A stretch of DNA of 64,000 nucleotides, taken from Theobroma cacao. Taxonomy: Eukaryota; Streptophyta; Magnoliopsida; Malvales; Malvaceae. Within the stretch, counting starts at the first letter, position 1. Each line of letters opens with the position of its first letter. The position numbers were made by a program, and so were the translations under genes. The notes below the pieces were generated by a model. It did no database searches and had not been told where the DNA came from. It saw nothing but the letters and a program-made list of their open reading frames with translations. Shown piece by piece: positions 49,140 through 63,560 of this stretch. The stretch is taken from the NCBI RefSeq assembly GCF_000208745.1, contig NC_030854.1, positions 25,471,169 to 25,535,168 on the forward strand, written 5' to 3'.

Positions 49140-49575
49140 AAGTAGTTTTAAAATTGTGCTGATGGGTCTGTTAGACGGAAACCCGATTCCACGGGTTGTT
49201 GGGACTGCTTAGAGATTGTTTTGGCAACGTGTTGGGTTTGGTTTTCTTGTCCTTGGGATGAATAAAAGTCTAATTGTGCGGAAATAATTTAACAATTCAA
49301 AATGCTTGACATTGTTGTGTTGATTTTGCATGTCAAGGTATGAAATCTTCGGTTATTGAGCTAGATTCTTGCGTTGTACTTTCATGAATTCTTAACTCGG
49401 TTACTAGGTCATGGTTTTGTGAAAGGTTTTTCTGTTGATATTAATTTGACAAATTGTACAAGATAGTTGATGATGTTAGATATAATTAAGCAAATTTGCA
49501 TAAAGGCTAATCACTCTGTGGAGTTTTACGGTTCTTCTATAGAAGGTGTTTCAACTCATAGTATGTAACGAATTT
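49140..49575 (+). pseudogene. LINE-type RNase H remnant
   Basis: Pieces in shifting frames read CADGSVRRKPDSTGC, GLLRDCFGNVLGLVFLSLG, NALDIV, then FCIKANHSVEF-like and SSIEGVST. This order matches the plant RNase H domain at the end of L1-type LINEs (…K.N.DGS..GKPG.AG.GGLLRD..G..L……EL.A…AL…). Frameshifts and stops make it inactive. No reverse transcriptase is nearby. Confidence 0.6.
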
Positions 49576-51339
49576 CATTGCATTTATAATTTTTTTTTTT
49601 TGTTATTTAAGTGTTATTTCTGACTAGTTATGTTTATCCTTTGCATTCAATATCTTGAATATGAAGCTTTTTAAGTTGCCTTTAATTAATAAAATGGACT
49701 TACTCAAGAAGAAAAAAACAAGCAATTTAAATTTGAGACTTACCACTGATTTGTTTTAGTGTTATATGCATATAAAGTATGTATATATGTGTATATGCTG
49801 GTGAATCAAGGTGAACACTCATCAAAACGTTCAAACAAATAAAAGCAAAGTAGAGAGGTAATAATTGTTGTGTCTTGTAAGCTGAAAGAGCATCGTACCG
49901 TTGTTCAATAAAATAAAGGTGGAATCATTTCGGGTTGTCTTAGTGCTGGGATCTAGGACTCCATAACAATTCTAGGTTTCAGACCACCATTTCGGCAGAA
50001 ATGAGAAAAGGAAAGAAAGAAGCATCCCCCACCATTTTCAACTTCTCAGTAAGCATCAAAGAAACAAATTCATGATAGCAGATTTGAAAGTGAAGACTAG
50101 GGGACAGGATAAGTGCCAAATTTTGACACGGTTTCTTTCTTCTTCTTTTTTTTTTTTTATGTTTTCTTTAATGACTAAAAATTTGGGTGACTAATAAAAA
50201 AGAACTTTATTTAATTGAATTACAAGTTATAAAAATTCTCTATTTACAATTAATAAAAATCGAACTATGAAAAATTACAATTTTAGAGTAAATTACGGTT
50301 TTCTTTTTTCACATATGGAAAAAACAAATTTTTTTTTTTTTGAAAGACACAAGTGATTTCATTTCAAATTTCTAAAAACTTTTCAAAAGTCTACCAATAA
50401 GGTAGGAATCCTGCAGAAAACTGATTAAAAAAGTCCTACATATGGAAAAATTTAAGGCAAAAAGAGGTTTTGAGTCTTGTTACATGTATTTATTATTAAA
50501 TCAAATTCTTAAAATAAAACGATTAATATTAAGTCTTAAAGAACTTCCTTTGTTTGACGAAAGGGGAAAACTTCAGAATTCCTAGCTTCTCCGTACCTTC
50601 ACCATAAATAATACTTTGTGTATACGTAAGTTATTTTTCCAACTTTATATTGTACTGATTTTCCTTTTTGATCATGTCAATTATTTATATCCCTTTCAAT
50701 TTTTTTAGGTATCATTCTATATTCATCATTCAAAAGAATATATTAATGGTTGGGTTTTGAAACTTCAAATTTGACAGTATCAAGTTAAACTTTAAAAGTG
50801 AAAAAAGGATTTATTAAATAAATATAGAAGTTTTTTTTTTAAAAAAAAAAAAATAGATATAGAAGTTTACCTCTCATTTTGTGAGGGACCCTATGCAATT
50901 CAAAGTTACATCTTATTTTAAGATAATAAAAATTTAAGATTCAAATCTTTTTTTTTTTTTTTATCTTGGGACTTTTCCGAATGAATTATTTTTTATATGT
51001 TAATACGTAACAATCTTTGAATTTTCACTAATCCCCTTTTCCTCCAAAAATTGCTCAATTCCAGTGCCAAGTTGAGTTGTAGCTCAAGATAGAGTTTCTT
51101 GACTGCAATTCCCAATTTCAAGTACCTTCAGTGATGGAACCTATCATGATGCATGCTGAGCTTCCAGGCGATATTGTCCTCCGTAAATAATTGCAAGAAT
51201 ATTTTGATATGGCATATAATTAAGAGCACATCAATGCACTTTTGGGAAGTGACGACTGAACATGAAAATGTTTTCTGAGGGGAATAAAGCTCCAGATTTG
51301 TATGTATCAGGATGCTTTTTCAAGGGAAGAAACAGCGAA
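49576..51339. other. Intergenic, AT-rich
   Basis: Long poly-T and poly-A runs (49,590; 50,150; 50,330; 50,835; 50,950). No gene recognised. Confidence 0.4.
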
Positions 51340-51359
51340 TGAGTGGAACACTATCCGGC

Positions 51360-51935
51360 CAATATATTGTGTTTGTCATCAAGGCATATGCCCATTTTCA
51401 GCCAAGACCTGGTTGATGATATCACCCTTCATTTCCAAAAGATCAACTACAGTTCGGCCCTTTTTTGTGGAGAATGACTCGTTGATTCCATCTGCTACAT
51501 TCCATAAATACACATTGTTTCCTAAATATGCAATCGCTCATTGATTGAAATCCCCAAGTTAAAATGCTGGAATAAAAACATTTGACTCAATAGTACGTGT
51601 ATGAAGAATTCGAATAAAACAATTGACACGTTAAAATATGAGTAATATATGTTATATGATGAGTATAATAAAAGCTATCAAAATTATTAATTAAAACAAG
51701 AGAGAGAGAGAGAGAGAGAATCATATATCAAAAAGTAATCGGAAACATATGAGTTAGTTATAAATGTGGACTTAGGATGAATTGTGTTTGGTAGAAATAA
51801 ATGGAAATTGACCTTAGACAGGCTGCTAAAGCGAAGGCATTTTGCCGCAGCACAACAATGAATGGTGCAAGATACGCTGCATCCTTTCCTAGCCCCCCGC
51901 TCTGAAAGCTGGAGTCCTATGGGGTGAGAGTTTTT
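51360..51935 (-). pseudogene. Two exon-like minus-strand pieces of an unrecognised gene
   Basis: Piece 1 (about 51,903-51,815): after an acceptor-like CTTTCAG it reads SGGLGKDAAYLAPFIVVLRQ and NAFALAACL, ending at a GT. Piece 2 (about 51,540-51,362): AIAYLGNNVYLWNVADGINE, SFSTKKGRTVVDLLEMKGDI and INQVLAENGHMP then a stop. Piece 2 loosely resembles an ankyrin-type unit (GRT.VDLLEMKGD). The two pieces do not join in frame with the splice sites I tried, and further exons upstream (52,000-52,240 is hydrophilic and open) are unclear. I infer a decayed or partial gene; the family is not recognised. Confidence 0.3.
51699..51719. repeat. (AG)n microsatellite
   Basis: About ten AG units between the two exon-like pieces on the minus strand. 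Confidence 0.9.
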
Positions 51936-52239
51936 CAGAGTAAATTATTCATCACTGACCTCAATAATTTGGACAAGGCAATTATCAAGGACACATATAC
52001 AAGTCAAAAGAACAGACCGACGCTTGAAATGAGTAAATATAAAATATTATAATAATGAAAAGAAACTTGTGACATCCGAATGGCTTTCCAAAAGAGCTAC
52101 TGGATGCAAATGGGTGCTTATCGAGCATAGTCAACAATGGATGGAAAAAGAAAAAAGAGGCGTAAATGGGGTAATAATTTCCAAAATAGTAGTTTGTTTT
52201 TGGCACAAATGGCGACGCAATTAGAATATATAATATATA

Positions 52240-53217
52240 TCTATCTATAAATCATTTTAGGGATGCCCCATTGCTGGGATTTAATTCAAGACTCGCCAAG
52301 GCCAATCTATTTGATAGGTTTAGACCTTTTTTAGTGTTTCCCCCATTCAAACTGCCATTCACATGTCAACTTTCCACTCTTCCTCTTACCTTTCTGAATT
52401 CCGATGGACCAGGTACCCCCGGCCCGGCCCGGCCCGGCCCCTACACTTCTCCAGCAGATGGCACAGTAAGCACAAATCTAACATTCCAGTTGGCCACTTG
52501 GAGCTCCCTGCTTTGGACTGAAACAGAAAACTTGAACTGATAAGAGTTTCCATGTCGAACTACTTTTTCAGGACACAAGCTGCAGCACTTAGCCAAACAC
52601 AGTTGGATTTTCCATTAGGGCCTTCAATTCAATCTCAAATTGGAATGTAATGATATGTGCATATGTTTCCGTCAGACCATTGTTCATTGACAAATTCATG
52701 TAGCCAGCCTCTGTCGTACCAGAGTCAAGAAGCTGTACCAGGTTCCCCACAAGCACACCCTCATGAAATTCATGTGCTTAGGGACCCACAACGACCACGT
52801 CCCCTCTACAGAATGAAACCTAGTAGGGGCCGGCCCGTCGATCCGGAAATCCTAATTTTGTAGAATAGGCAGACAGCAACAGTGCAGACATACAAAAATA
52901 CGTAACTCAAGAGGAACAAGACAGGCGTATAATTACAAAGGATGAAGCACAAGTCCACACCGTGACAGTTATCATTGCTTTAAGTGGTAATAGCATCTTT
53001 AAAAGGAGAAAAAGGCAGACTATGTGGTTGTAAGTTGTAACTGTGCGAGAAAGTACCAAAGATATGTGATATCTTCATTTCCTTTTCCTTCTTTTTTTAT
53101 CTCAACTTTTTAGAAACCAAAGAGGTAAGTAGAAGGAAAACCCAAACTTAGCACACGCACAATCAAGACGAGGCAATAGACAGAAGAACATGTGACTCTG
53201 TTTGACCATAAACCTTC
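52240..53217. other. Intergenic, upstream of the CKX gene
   Basis: No gene recognised. Includes the GGCCC repeat (52,421-52,440) and the probable promoter of the cytokinin dehydrogenase gene. Confidence 0.4.
52421..52440. repeat. (GGCCC)4 GC-rich pentamer repeat
   Basis: Four perfect GGCCC units stand out in an AT-rich background, about 0.9 kb before the CKX start codon. A related GGGGCCGGCCCG occurs at about 52,826. Confidence 0.9.
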
Positions 53218-53315
53218 CCCTTTAAATTCTCCTCTGCCTTTCATTTCCTTGGGCTCTTCTACACCTCTCCTTTAGCTTTTACCCGCAGAATAGCCAGAAG
53301 CTCTCTCTCTCTCTC
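53218..53315 (+). promoter_or_regulatory. Core promoter and 5' UTR region of the CKX gene
   Basis: A weak TATA-like CCTTTAAATTC starts at 53,218, about 135 bases before the ATG. A (CT)n run at 53,301-53,315 would lie in the 5' UTR, where CT-rich tracts are common in plants. Transcription start is inferred only. Confidence 0.35.
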
Positions 53316-53356
53316 ACACGCATACAAAAATAGATACACTTAAACATATCCTCAAG

Positions 53357-55532
<2,176 letters not shown>

Positions 55533-55997
55533 TACAGCCTCTCACCAAGGCCATATATTAAACAGAGGGCACTAAAGTCATACAGAATGTTCTCGCCTAA
55601 ACCTATAAATTACAGCCAATTAATATTTCCACTTGTTATTCAGCATCAATAACACTCCTAAGCAAGATAGCCAAGCGGTTGGTTATTAGAAAATTTTGTT
55701 GATAAATGGAAATATTCTGCAGTCACAAAATTGCCCTGTACAAAGAACTTATAATATAGCCTGACAAAGGGCATTTTAAGCATGTTATACAGAGCCATAA
55801 ATATTATCCTGATATAGTCATGTCTGGCATCCTCTTTTCTTCAAGATACCAAATAACGCTACCATAGACAACATATCACTAGATAGACAAATCCAAACAA
55901 CACAATAGTCTATCTTATGAAAATGAAAAGGTGCCACAAGAAAGAAATACCAAAAACTTTAAATCAACAACTCACTTATGTAGTGAAAAGAACAGAG
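55533..55997. other. Convergent 3' intergenic region
   Basis: Holds the 3' UTRs of the CKX gene (plus) and of the small acidic-protein gene (minus), whose stop codons are only 465 bases apart. AATAAA-like signals are not sharply defined. A tRNA-like box A near 55,668 was rejected. Confidence 0.6.
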
Positions 55998-58383
55998 CTA
56001 TTCCCTTTCTGATGCTTCTCTCCAGCCAAGACCTGGCCTGTGTACTTCTCCCTGAGGTTCTTCATAGTCCCTGGCATCACGAATTGAAGCTTCAAAGTCA
56101 GTCCAGTCACTTGCAACAGGAAGAAAACTACTTATGTCATCCCTAGCTCCAAAGCCTCCAGCTTGAATAACATCCTCAGCTGTTACAGAAACCTCCATGT
56201 TTACTTCTCCAGAGGTTTCCACATTTTGCAAAGTTTCCTCATCTATTCCCCCACCTTTCCAAGCAACTGTGTGAACCTGCACATCATTTATTGGAGAACT
56301 TGGCAATGCTTTAGAAGCATCTTCCACAGAAACTTCAGAAGTGAATTCAGTTGCTTCATTCCTTGTTCTGTCTTTATCTTTTTCTGCAAAATTCAAGCCT
56401 CAAACAGCCATGTCTTAAAGGAAGGATTGCAAGCATAACCATATAATGCATTCAAATTGAAAAAGAAATGGAACAAGAAAAGAGTAATTCTATGAATCAT
56501 AAATTCATAATTCAAATAGTTTTGTTAAAAACTTCACCCTGGAAGTGGAAATACAATGTTATCAAACTCCTCAAAGAGCCCAACTAAAACCTCCATAATA
56601 GCTGCGCTGCAATATATCATAGCTGCTCATGATTTAAAAATAACATGTAGAATTCCAGACGAATCACAATCCTGTAACAATGCTGTATGCATAACAGTAT
56701 CAATATTTCCTGTAGTTTCTGTGGAATGCCCATACACCTTCTGTGGAAAGCTATGCCTTTTCATCTGTCCTTGTAATTACATGGTGTGGCTTGCTTCAAA
56801 TTTCTTTGTAAATTATAGTAATGCTAATTTGGAACTCTTATGCAACCAACCAAAAGCAGCCCCACGCAAATGGAAAGAGAGTCTTATCATCCCAGACATT
56901 ATTTCATTGCATTAACCATAAAGTACTCTGTACTCTCCTCTGACTACAAACAAAACACGGTACAGAACAGTCAAGTCATGCCCTTTTCAACTCAAGCACA
57001 GTATACATCCACGCTAGCATGTAATGTTTCTTTGGCTATAACTTCAAAAATGTTCTAAGCTGATCTATGCTAGTAATAATTGCGGAACTTGATAATAAGA
57101 GGGCTTCTACGTGCAGATGCAAATTCTCATGACTACAAAAAAATGTAGTACAGAGCAATCAAGTCATGCTTACAAATCAGTTGTAATATACATCCACCCA
57201 TAGCATGTTATGCTTCTATAATAATAATTTCAAAAATGTTTTACAACCTGATTTATGTTAGTATATAATGGTGGAAACCGATAATAACAGAGCTTTTATA
57301 TGTAGATGCATGTACTCAACCATATAATTCCAAGGCCGATTATCTTGGTTTTGAGTTGAACATTTCTCGTCAATTTGACTTACCTTAAAATGAAAGTTTA
57401 AGTCCTTATTCATTTAGCAAACCCAACTTCTGTAGATAATAATGTCCATCAGCAACTAACACAATAAGGAAACAGAGACACTACAAACCCATAATGACAT
57501 TACTTTCACTAAAGGTGATGGCCGTCATTGGGAGGTAATACGCCTTAGCTAGAAGTATAGGAAACATAATCATACATCAATAACTCTATATCATAGAAAT
57601 GGCTCAACCCAAATTTTCAGTGATCCCACTTATACATACATTGGCATGTTGATGTATCTTTTTCTTGACAGCACACAACTGTGGGGGAACACAAGCAGGG
57701 TTGTGGAAGTTGTCTGTATATGTTAATATAAAGATCTATAGAATTGCCCTTACTTGCATCCAATCCTTTAGTATGGCAGCACATGGAGAGAAATATTTAT
57801 ATCTTCGACACCTCAAAAGACTGAACCACTTCATCAGAACTCCTATCCCATGGAAAAGTTCTTCATATGTGTTGATATAAAAATTTGTTTCTAGAAGTGC
57901 CTTTGACTTGCATCAAATCCTTTATAGTATGGCAGCACATGCAGAAGAAAACTTGTATCTCCCAACGACACCTCAAAAAGACTGAGCCACTTCATCAAAA
58001 CTCCTATCCCAGAGAAGATGCAGCATAAAGAATACACTGTAGAATACTTAAAAGAATTGTGGCTGGATAGCAAGCTAGAGTAAGCATCCTAAAGTCGTTA
58101 AGTTTATCCCCCTATGGTCATGGATCTAATTCCTCCTCCACAGTAAACTTTTTACTTCAAGTATAATAAACCTTATCAAGAATGAGAGCAAGCACTATGA
58201 AAACTTGTATGCAATTAGTTTAAAACAGAATCCTTAATGAAATGAAAAACCTTTAAACCACAAAGTAGAAAATTTCCCATAGATGTGCAGGATTGCAAAA
58301 CATAGTTAGGCAAGGAGAAAAACTGAATTTCAGGTAAAAATAGTGAAAGTACCATGTGAGACTTCAATTGATTTATGCTCCAT
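55998..58383 (-). CDS. Small acidic protein of unknown function, two coding exons
   Basis: The last exon, 56383-55998, has a clear acceptor (AATTTTGCAG) and an open frame ending GGFGARDDISSFLPVASDWT, DFEASIRDARDYEEPQGEVH, RPGLGW…, a dense, acidic C-terminus that looks conserved. Upstream, 58384-58353 has an acceptor (TTGCAAACCAG), a start codon in good context (AGGATGG) and a donor (GTACTT); its phase (1) fits the last exon exactly, giving a 138-residue protein starting MEHKSIEVSHEKDKD. The 1.97-kb intron between them contains two tandem duplications. The protein has no signal peptide, membrane segment or known domain that I can name; acidic and probably soluble. The start exon is inferred from splice fit, the last exon is much more certain. 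It is tail-to-tail with CKX. Confidence 0.6.
56938..57310. repeat. Tandem duplication, unit about 190 bp, inside an intron
   Basis: Copy 1 (56,940 to about 57,121) and copy 2 (57,130 to about 57,310) share in order TGACTACAAA, GTACAGA, CAAGTCATGC, ATACATCCA, TAGCATGT, TTTCAAAAATGTT and a shared AGATGCA end. Offset about 189 bases; copies are clearly diverged. Confidence 0.8.
57718..58040. repeat. Second tandem duplication, unit about 157 bp, same intron
   Basis: Copies at about 57,718-57,866 and 57,867-58,030 share TTGCATC, AATCCTTTA, GTATGGCAGCACATG, CGACACCTCAAAA, GACTGA and CCACTTCATCA-AACTCCTAT. Offset about 157 bases. Independent of the duplication at 56,938. Confidence 0.8.
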
Positions 58384-58384
58384 C

Positions 58385-60152
58385 CTGGTTTGCAATTTGA
58401 GCAAATATGAGAGAGTACAGTGTTTTAAACTTCTCTTTCCTGCACCATAGGGCAAATTTAAAAGAACAAGAATGATGTAATATATAGATATATTGCTTGA
58501 ATGACATGAATAATATTTGAAATAATTGGATGGCATGGAAAAGAATCTTTTAAGCAATTGAGATTAAAATTCCACAATGCACTGGAAATAAAAGATAAGA
58601 ATCAGGTACAATTTATCTTCTCTCCCACCCTTTGATCTCTCTGTCTCTCTTTCTCTGGCAACACAGCTAAACCATCTGCTAGGTGTTGCCTAAATGAGAA
58701 CGTTTGTCTGAATGGATTTCACAAAGTAGGCCTAAAGATTGCTTTGAAGATCACTAACCAAAAGGAGAAGTAACAAACATGTCAAGAACAGCAGGAGACA
58801 CATCAAAAGCAACTGCTTATACAGCATGTCAAGGATAGTAAATGCAAAGGAAATGTGCCATTTCACAACATGGATGATCATTTGGCTACCAAGAGCTGAT
58901 AAAAATTAAAAGCAGAAACAGTTATCTGTAACTGATGAAAAGTATTCCATAATGGATAGAATTTTGTAGTAAAAAATGACAATATGGTCAGCAATGAAGA
59001 ATGAATAAGTACTTTTTGAAGAAAGAACAAGGCAAGTGAACCAAATTATAAAAATTAGAGTTAGAGAATTCACTAGAAAAGTACTCAGAAACACATATGC
59101 AAGGGAAAAGAATGTATAAGATAGGCAGTGAGGAGAAAAGCCTCTGCTTAAAAGAAGGAAAAAGTTACAAAATGGACTAACTCAAAAAGTGAATATAACT
59201 ACATAAGTCATGAAATACTTTTGTCTATGAATTCTATGGTCACCTATAGCTGGAAATTTGAGCAGAAGTACCAGACATGTGTATAACCCATTGTCAATGC
59301 ATTTATATTCATGGAGCACAGGACCTCAATAATCAAGGTAAAATATCTGAGCAAAAGAGTGGAAAGAATATAGAAAACAAAAATATTCATAAAATATTGA
59401 ACGCCTTGGACAAATTATGCATTAAGCAACACCATGCATTGCCAAAGAAATCATCAAATATGACATTTTTTACTAATCCAAGAATACCCATGGAACTCAA
59501 CTAGGCATAAAAGACCAGTTGAAGAGCAAAAGGGTATTCATTAATACAAGATGCAAAAATTCCCTAGTAAATATTGAGAAACCAATCATTCCACTTGAAC
59601 TTGGTCAACACTTGCACTTTCAACCTATTCCCAATGCAGGTTCTTTTTATTTCTTCACCCTATTATTATCCATCTAGCATTCATGCTTAAATTCTAATTC
59701 AATGACTTCATATATCAGAGTGTAACATTAATACTCTTTCTGAAACGTAATTCATGAACTTCTCACAGACATAATAATAATAATAATAATAGGCAGATGG
59801 TTTTATAATTATTATGAAAGGGGAACTACCTCTCTATAATGTTCTGACATTCTTATACAGTGAGAGAGGCTTTGGCTAAATTACTTTCCTTGTTCATTTC
59901 CACTAATGTTCAAATTCTATTGTTTATAGGCAACTGTTACCTAATTTCTAATCTTGGCCTCCCCAGGTTTATATCCCTTTGCATAGGCAACAAAAAAAGG
60001 AAAATTTCATTTTCTTCAACTTTTCAGTTCCTGTGAAATTCCCAAAACACAGTTCAAAACTACAAAAACAACAGATTCTTGAATGTCAAAACAAAACATT
60101 AAAGCAAAAACTATTTCCAGAACAAAACATGAGAATCAGAAAAGGTGGCAAC
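58385..60152 (-). other. Inferred 5' intron of the small acidic-protein gene
   Basis: Runs from a donor-like CAG|GTTGCC at 60,153/60,152 to the acceptor at 58,385. Less AT-rich than the true intergenic regions, no coding exon recognised. An (ATA)n run of seven units lies at 59,771-59,791. Confidence 0.4.
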
Positions 60153-60360
60153 CTGACTCAGAGAAGGGTAGAACTTTGAGAGAGTGCCGAGTGGCTTGCC
60201 TTGCCGCCTTCGGTTTTGGCTTATAGTTTGCTTTCTACCAACTTAAAAACTATGGGGACGTGTAGAAGGGAAACGGGAACCACCTGTTTGACACGACTGG
60301 CGTTTGTACAACGCTGGCTGAGAATAATTGGGCGCTATACTGCTACTGCCAAGTGCCACC
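60153..60360 (-). promoter_or_regulatory. Probable 5' UTR exon and promoter of the small acidic-protein gene
   Basis: A sharply GC-richer block with CpG sites. On the minus strand it contains CACTCTCTCAAAG and CTTCTCTGAGTCAG followed by GTTGCC, the look of a plant 5' UTR exon ending at a donor. No TATA box stands out. Assigning it to the gene ending at 55,998 is inference from orientation and the absence of another candidate. Confidence 0.4.
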
Positions 60361-61079
60361 CAAGTTCCAAAGCCCATTCTTCGTTTCTAAATTAAAACGG
60401 AAATGTCAAAAAAACTCTATTAAATTATTCAAAAATAATTTTAATAAAATTTTTTTTTTATATTTAATTAAATTTTTATATTTTTATTTTACGTTAAAAT
60501 AAGAACTATAAAAAAAATATTTAAAAAGAAAAAAGTATTTAAAAAAAAAATTTAAGTGTTTATTTACGAATGAAATGAGAGTTGTATTTTTAAGCTAAAA
60601 TATTTTATCTAAATAGAATTTACAAAATAAAAATAATATTAAAAAATTATATGAATAGATTAAATTCAATCTTAATCTAATTTAATCTATATCTAAATTT
60701 AGATATATATAACATATAAGGATATTCAAGAAAATATTCATAACACCCATTTTAAATATCTTTTGTATTAAGAATATAACTTGTTAAAATCGTACTAAAA
60801 AGAACATATAAAAAAACAAATTAAGTGAAAGAAAAATAGTACATATTTTTTTCAAAAATGTGATTTTGAAGTGTGCATTGCTTTCAATGTGTCCCTACCA
60901 TGCATATATAGTTTGAAAAACGCAACTCCAAAGTCTTGCTTTGAAAAGTAGTGATTCCCATAAGAAATATCTATAACTACATTTACATTTAAAGGAAGCT
61001 CCAAAGGATATTTACTTGTAGGAGGAGCCAATTATTTTATGAGATGTTCAACTAGCGTTTAACTATTTGATCAGGCCAA

Positions 61080-62800
61080 TTGTTTTGTCAATCTCATTTC
61101 ATAAATTCACTAATAATATAAAAAGAAAATTCTTGATAACTAAATAAATGAAAATTAACTAAATCTAAAAAACGAACTTGCTTACTTGCATGTTAGTATT
61201 TTTTTTATAATAGCCATATAAAGGTACATGAATCTCATAAAGTTTTCAAAGTGACTGTTCTCAAAGTTTTTTTCTTCATTCAACAACTAAAAAATATGTT
61301 TCCATTTAAACATCCTAATAAATAATCTCATGTAAAGTTTTTACAGCAGATTGAGAGTTAAAAATTACTAATAATAAAAAAAAATTATTATATTTAAATA
61401 AAATCTCAAAAGGGTTTTGGTTTGACACATGACAAGTTTTTTGTTTGACACGTGGTTGTTGAGGCGTGGGCTTGGGATCTAATGAGATTAGTTTGTGGTT
61501 GAAATTTTGAACGTGAGCTTAAAGTTTAGTTGAATTTGGATTAGATTTTTTTTTCATGTCAATGTATATAAACAATTAAATATAATAATATGATTACTAT
61601 TGCAAATCTATTTCACAAAAATATTCTTAACTCAATTGAAAAAAAAATTTAAGACTAGTAACTATATTTAATCGAAATCCTAGAGGGTTTTCTTGCTTGA
61701 CACTTACCTTTATCTAAGTAAGTCTATCTAACCAATATTATTAAAATTACCATGATGTAATCATAATGGTAAGCAAGGAAAGCGAGTAAGGATAACGTCG
61801 CCATTGGCCATTGCCACTCTTCCACTACGCGTCGTATATACGCTCCCTACGACCTCAATTGCATATCTCATTTCAATTCAGCTTGCCCTTTTGTCTTTTT
61901 CTCTATCCATATTTTTTTTCCCTTTTCCAACATCCAATTTAAATCTAATCACATTTACGTAAAAATTATTACAATAATTAACATATTCAAAATTTTAACA
62001 TTTTAAAAGATTGAAACTAAAGTGTAAATTCAAGAGTCAATTACTCTGTCAATCTCATTTCATAAACTTATTAATAATATAAAAAAATGTATGAGAACTA
62101 AATAAATGAAGATCAATTAAAGCCAAAACATGAGCTTCCTTACTTGTATTTTTTTATGATAACCATATAAAATTACACAAATCTCATAAAATTTCCAAAG
62201 TGGGTGCTTTCAAACTTTTTTACTTCATTCAATAGCTAAAAAATATGTCTCCACTTAAACACACATAAATTTTGACATTATTGAAATATTCATTTCAAGT
62301 CAATCTTATCATCTAAAATTCATAAACATAAATAAGAAAAAAAAGTTAAGAAAAAAATGAGTAGTAAAAAGAAGTAATATAATTTGTATAGTCATAGTCT
62401 TTTGCTTCATCATAAGCAAACAAGCAATGATTATACAGCTTCAGATAACTAAATCAATTTAACTAAAAATAAATAAAACACTTACATGCATTTTAGATCA
62501 CTAAATCAACTTAACTGTGAAAAAAAAACACTTACATGCATTTGGATGTGTAAGCTTTTTACAACAAATTGGTTATTGAAAATTATGAATAACCAAAAGG
62601 AGTTTGTTATATTTAAATGAAGTACCAAAGTTTTTTGGCATGACAATTGACCGGGTTCATGGTTTGACACGTGGTTGTTGAGGTGTGGGTTTAAGGTATA
62701 ATGAGATTCGTTTGTGGTTGGGCTTTTGAGCTTGAGCTTGACGTATGGGGTCAGGTTTGAATTATCTTTTTTTCCTCTCACAGTTGATATTTTTTGTCTT
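61080..62800. repeat. Tandem segmental duplication, unit about 1 kb
   Basis: Block 61,085-61,560 reappears at about 62,050-62,800 in the same orientation: TCAATCTCATTTCATAAA, AACTAAATAAATGAA, ACCATATAAA…CTCATAAA, CAACTAAAAAATATGT…CCA.TTAAACA and later GTTTGACACGTGGTTGTTGA followed by GG.GTGGG. The second copy has about 280 extra bases (62,280-62,560). The best preserved core is the ACACGTGG segment. Confidence 0.8.
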
Positions 62801-62861
62801 TTTTTATGTGAGTATTTATAAAAAATAATTTTTTTATTTCATTATTTATTACTTTCATATC

Positions 62862-63050
62862 ATTTTTCAATGTTAAATGTAATTAATATAAAATGTACAT
62901 ATCAGATAGCTAAAGGTAAGATTTTGAGAGAGAATGAGTTACTACATATTCTATTTTCAATGCTAAATGTAATTAATAAAAAATGGTACATATCAAATTA
63001 GCTAAAGATAAAATTTTAAAAAGAGATTGAGTTACTACATATTCTACTCT
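62862..63050. repeat. Tandem duplication, unit about 90 bp
   Basis: TTTCAATGTTAAATGTAATT…GAGTTACTACATATTCTA is followed directly by a second copy (TTTCAATGCTAAATGTAATT…) with a few substitutions and small indels. Confidence 0.85.
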
Positions 63051-63560
63051 AAATTTAAAGATTTTATTTTGTCGTGAAACTGTTTATAGATATATTTTTA
63101 TACGAAAGTATCATCACAAATATAACAATGATGATTATAATAACTACAGTTATATATTTTATAAAATAATATTTTATACATATGAATATATATATATAAA
63201 TAATCACATATCTATTTTATAAAATATTCTCTAACTCAATTAAAAGAAATTATCTTCGCTAAAGGCATTGCACGAGAGCAACGGACTAAATTATCTAAAC
63301 TTTTTGACTTACAATGATGGTCGTTTCAACAAGTAAATAAGATGAGCAAAGCAAATTACATTTTTGGGAATTGTACAAATTAATTAAACAATACTTGATG
63401 GGAGACTTTCGAAAGTTTAAAAATGACACCAAATTCCACCACGTCCAGAAGCCAGCAGTCCAACTTCACACCCTTTACTTCATAACTACGTAAAACCCTG
63501 CCTGCCACAAGGTTGTTTTTTTAAAGTTTTCTTATCAAAGAAAACTCCGAGAAACCAACA

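Larger units (their letters stand above)
60361..63560. other. Intergenic, very AT-rich, with duplicated blocks
   Basis: Between a divergent promoter pair (small acidic-protein gene leftward, DnaJ/TPR-like gene rightward). No gene recognised. Holds a large tandem duplication (61,080-62,800) and a 90-bp duplication (62,862-63,050), both listed separately, plus AT microsatellite-like sequence near 63,180. Confidence 0.5.

Noticed and set aside
55661..55690. tRNA-like box A (TAGCCAAGCGGTTGG) after the CKX stop codon
   Set aside because: No B box (GGTTCGA) or acceptor stem follows, so it is not a tRNA gene or a clear SINE.
57380..57440. Possible extra exon (acceptor ATCTACAG, donor GTAAGT) in the small acidic-protein gene
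   Set aside because: All three frames contain stops, so it cannot be a coding exon between the two proposed ones.
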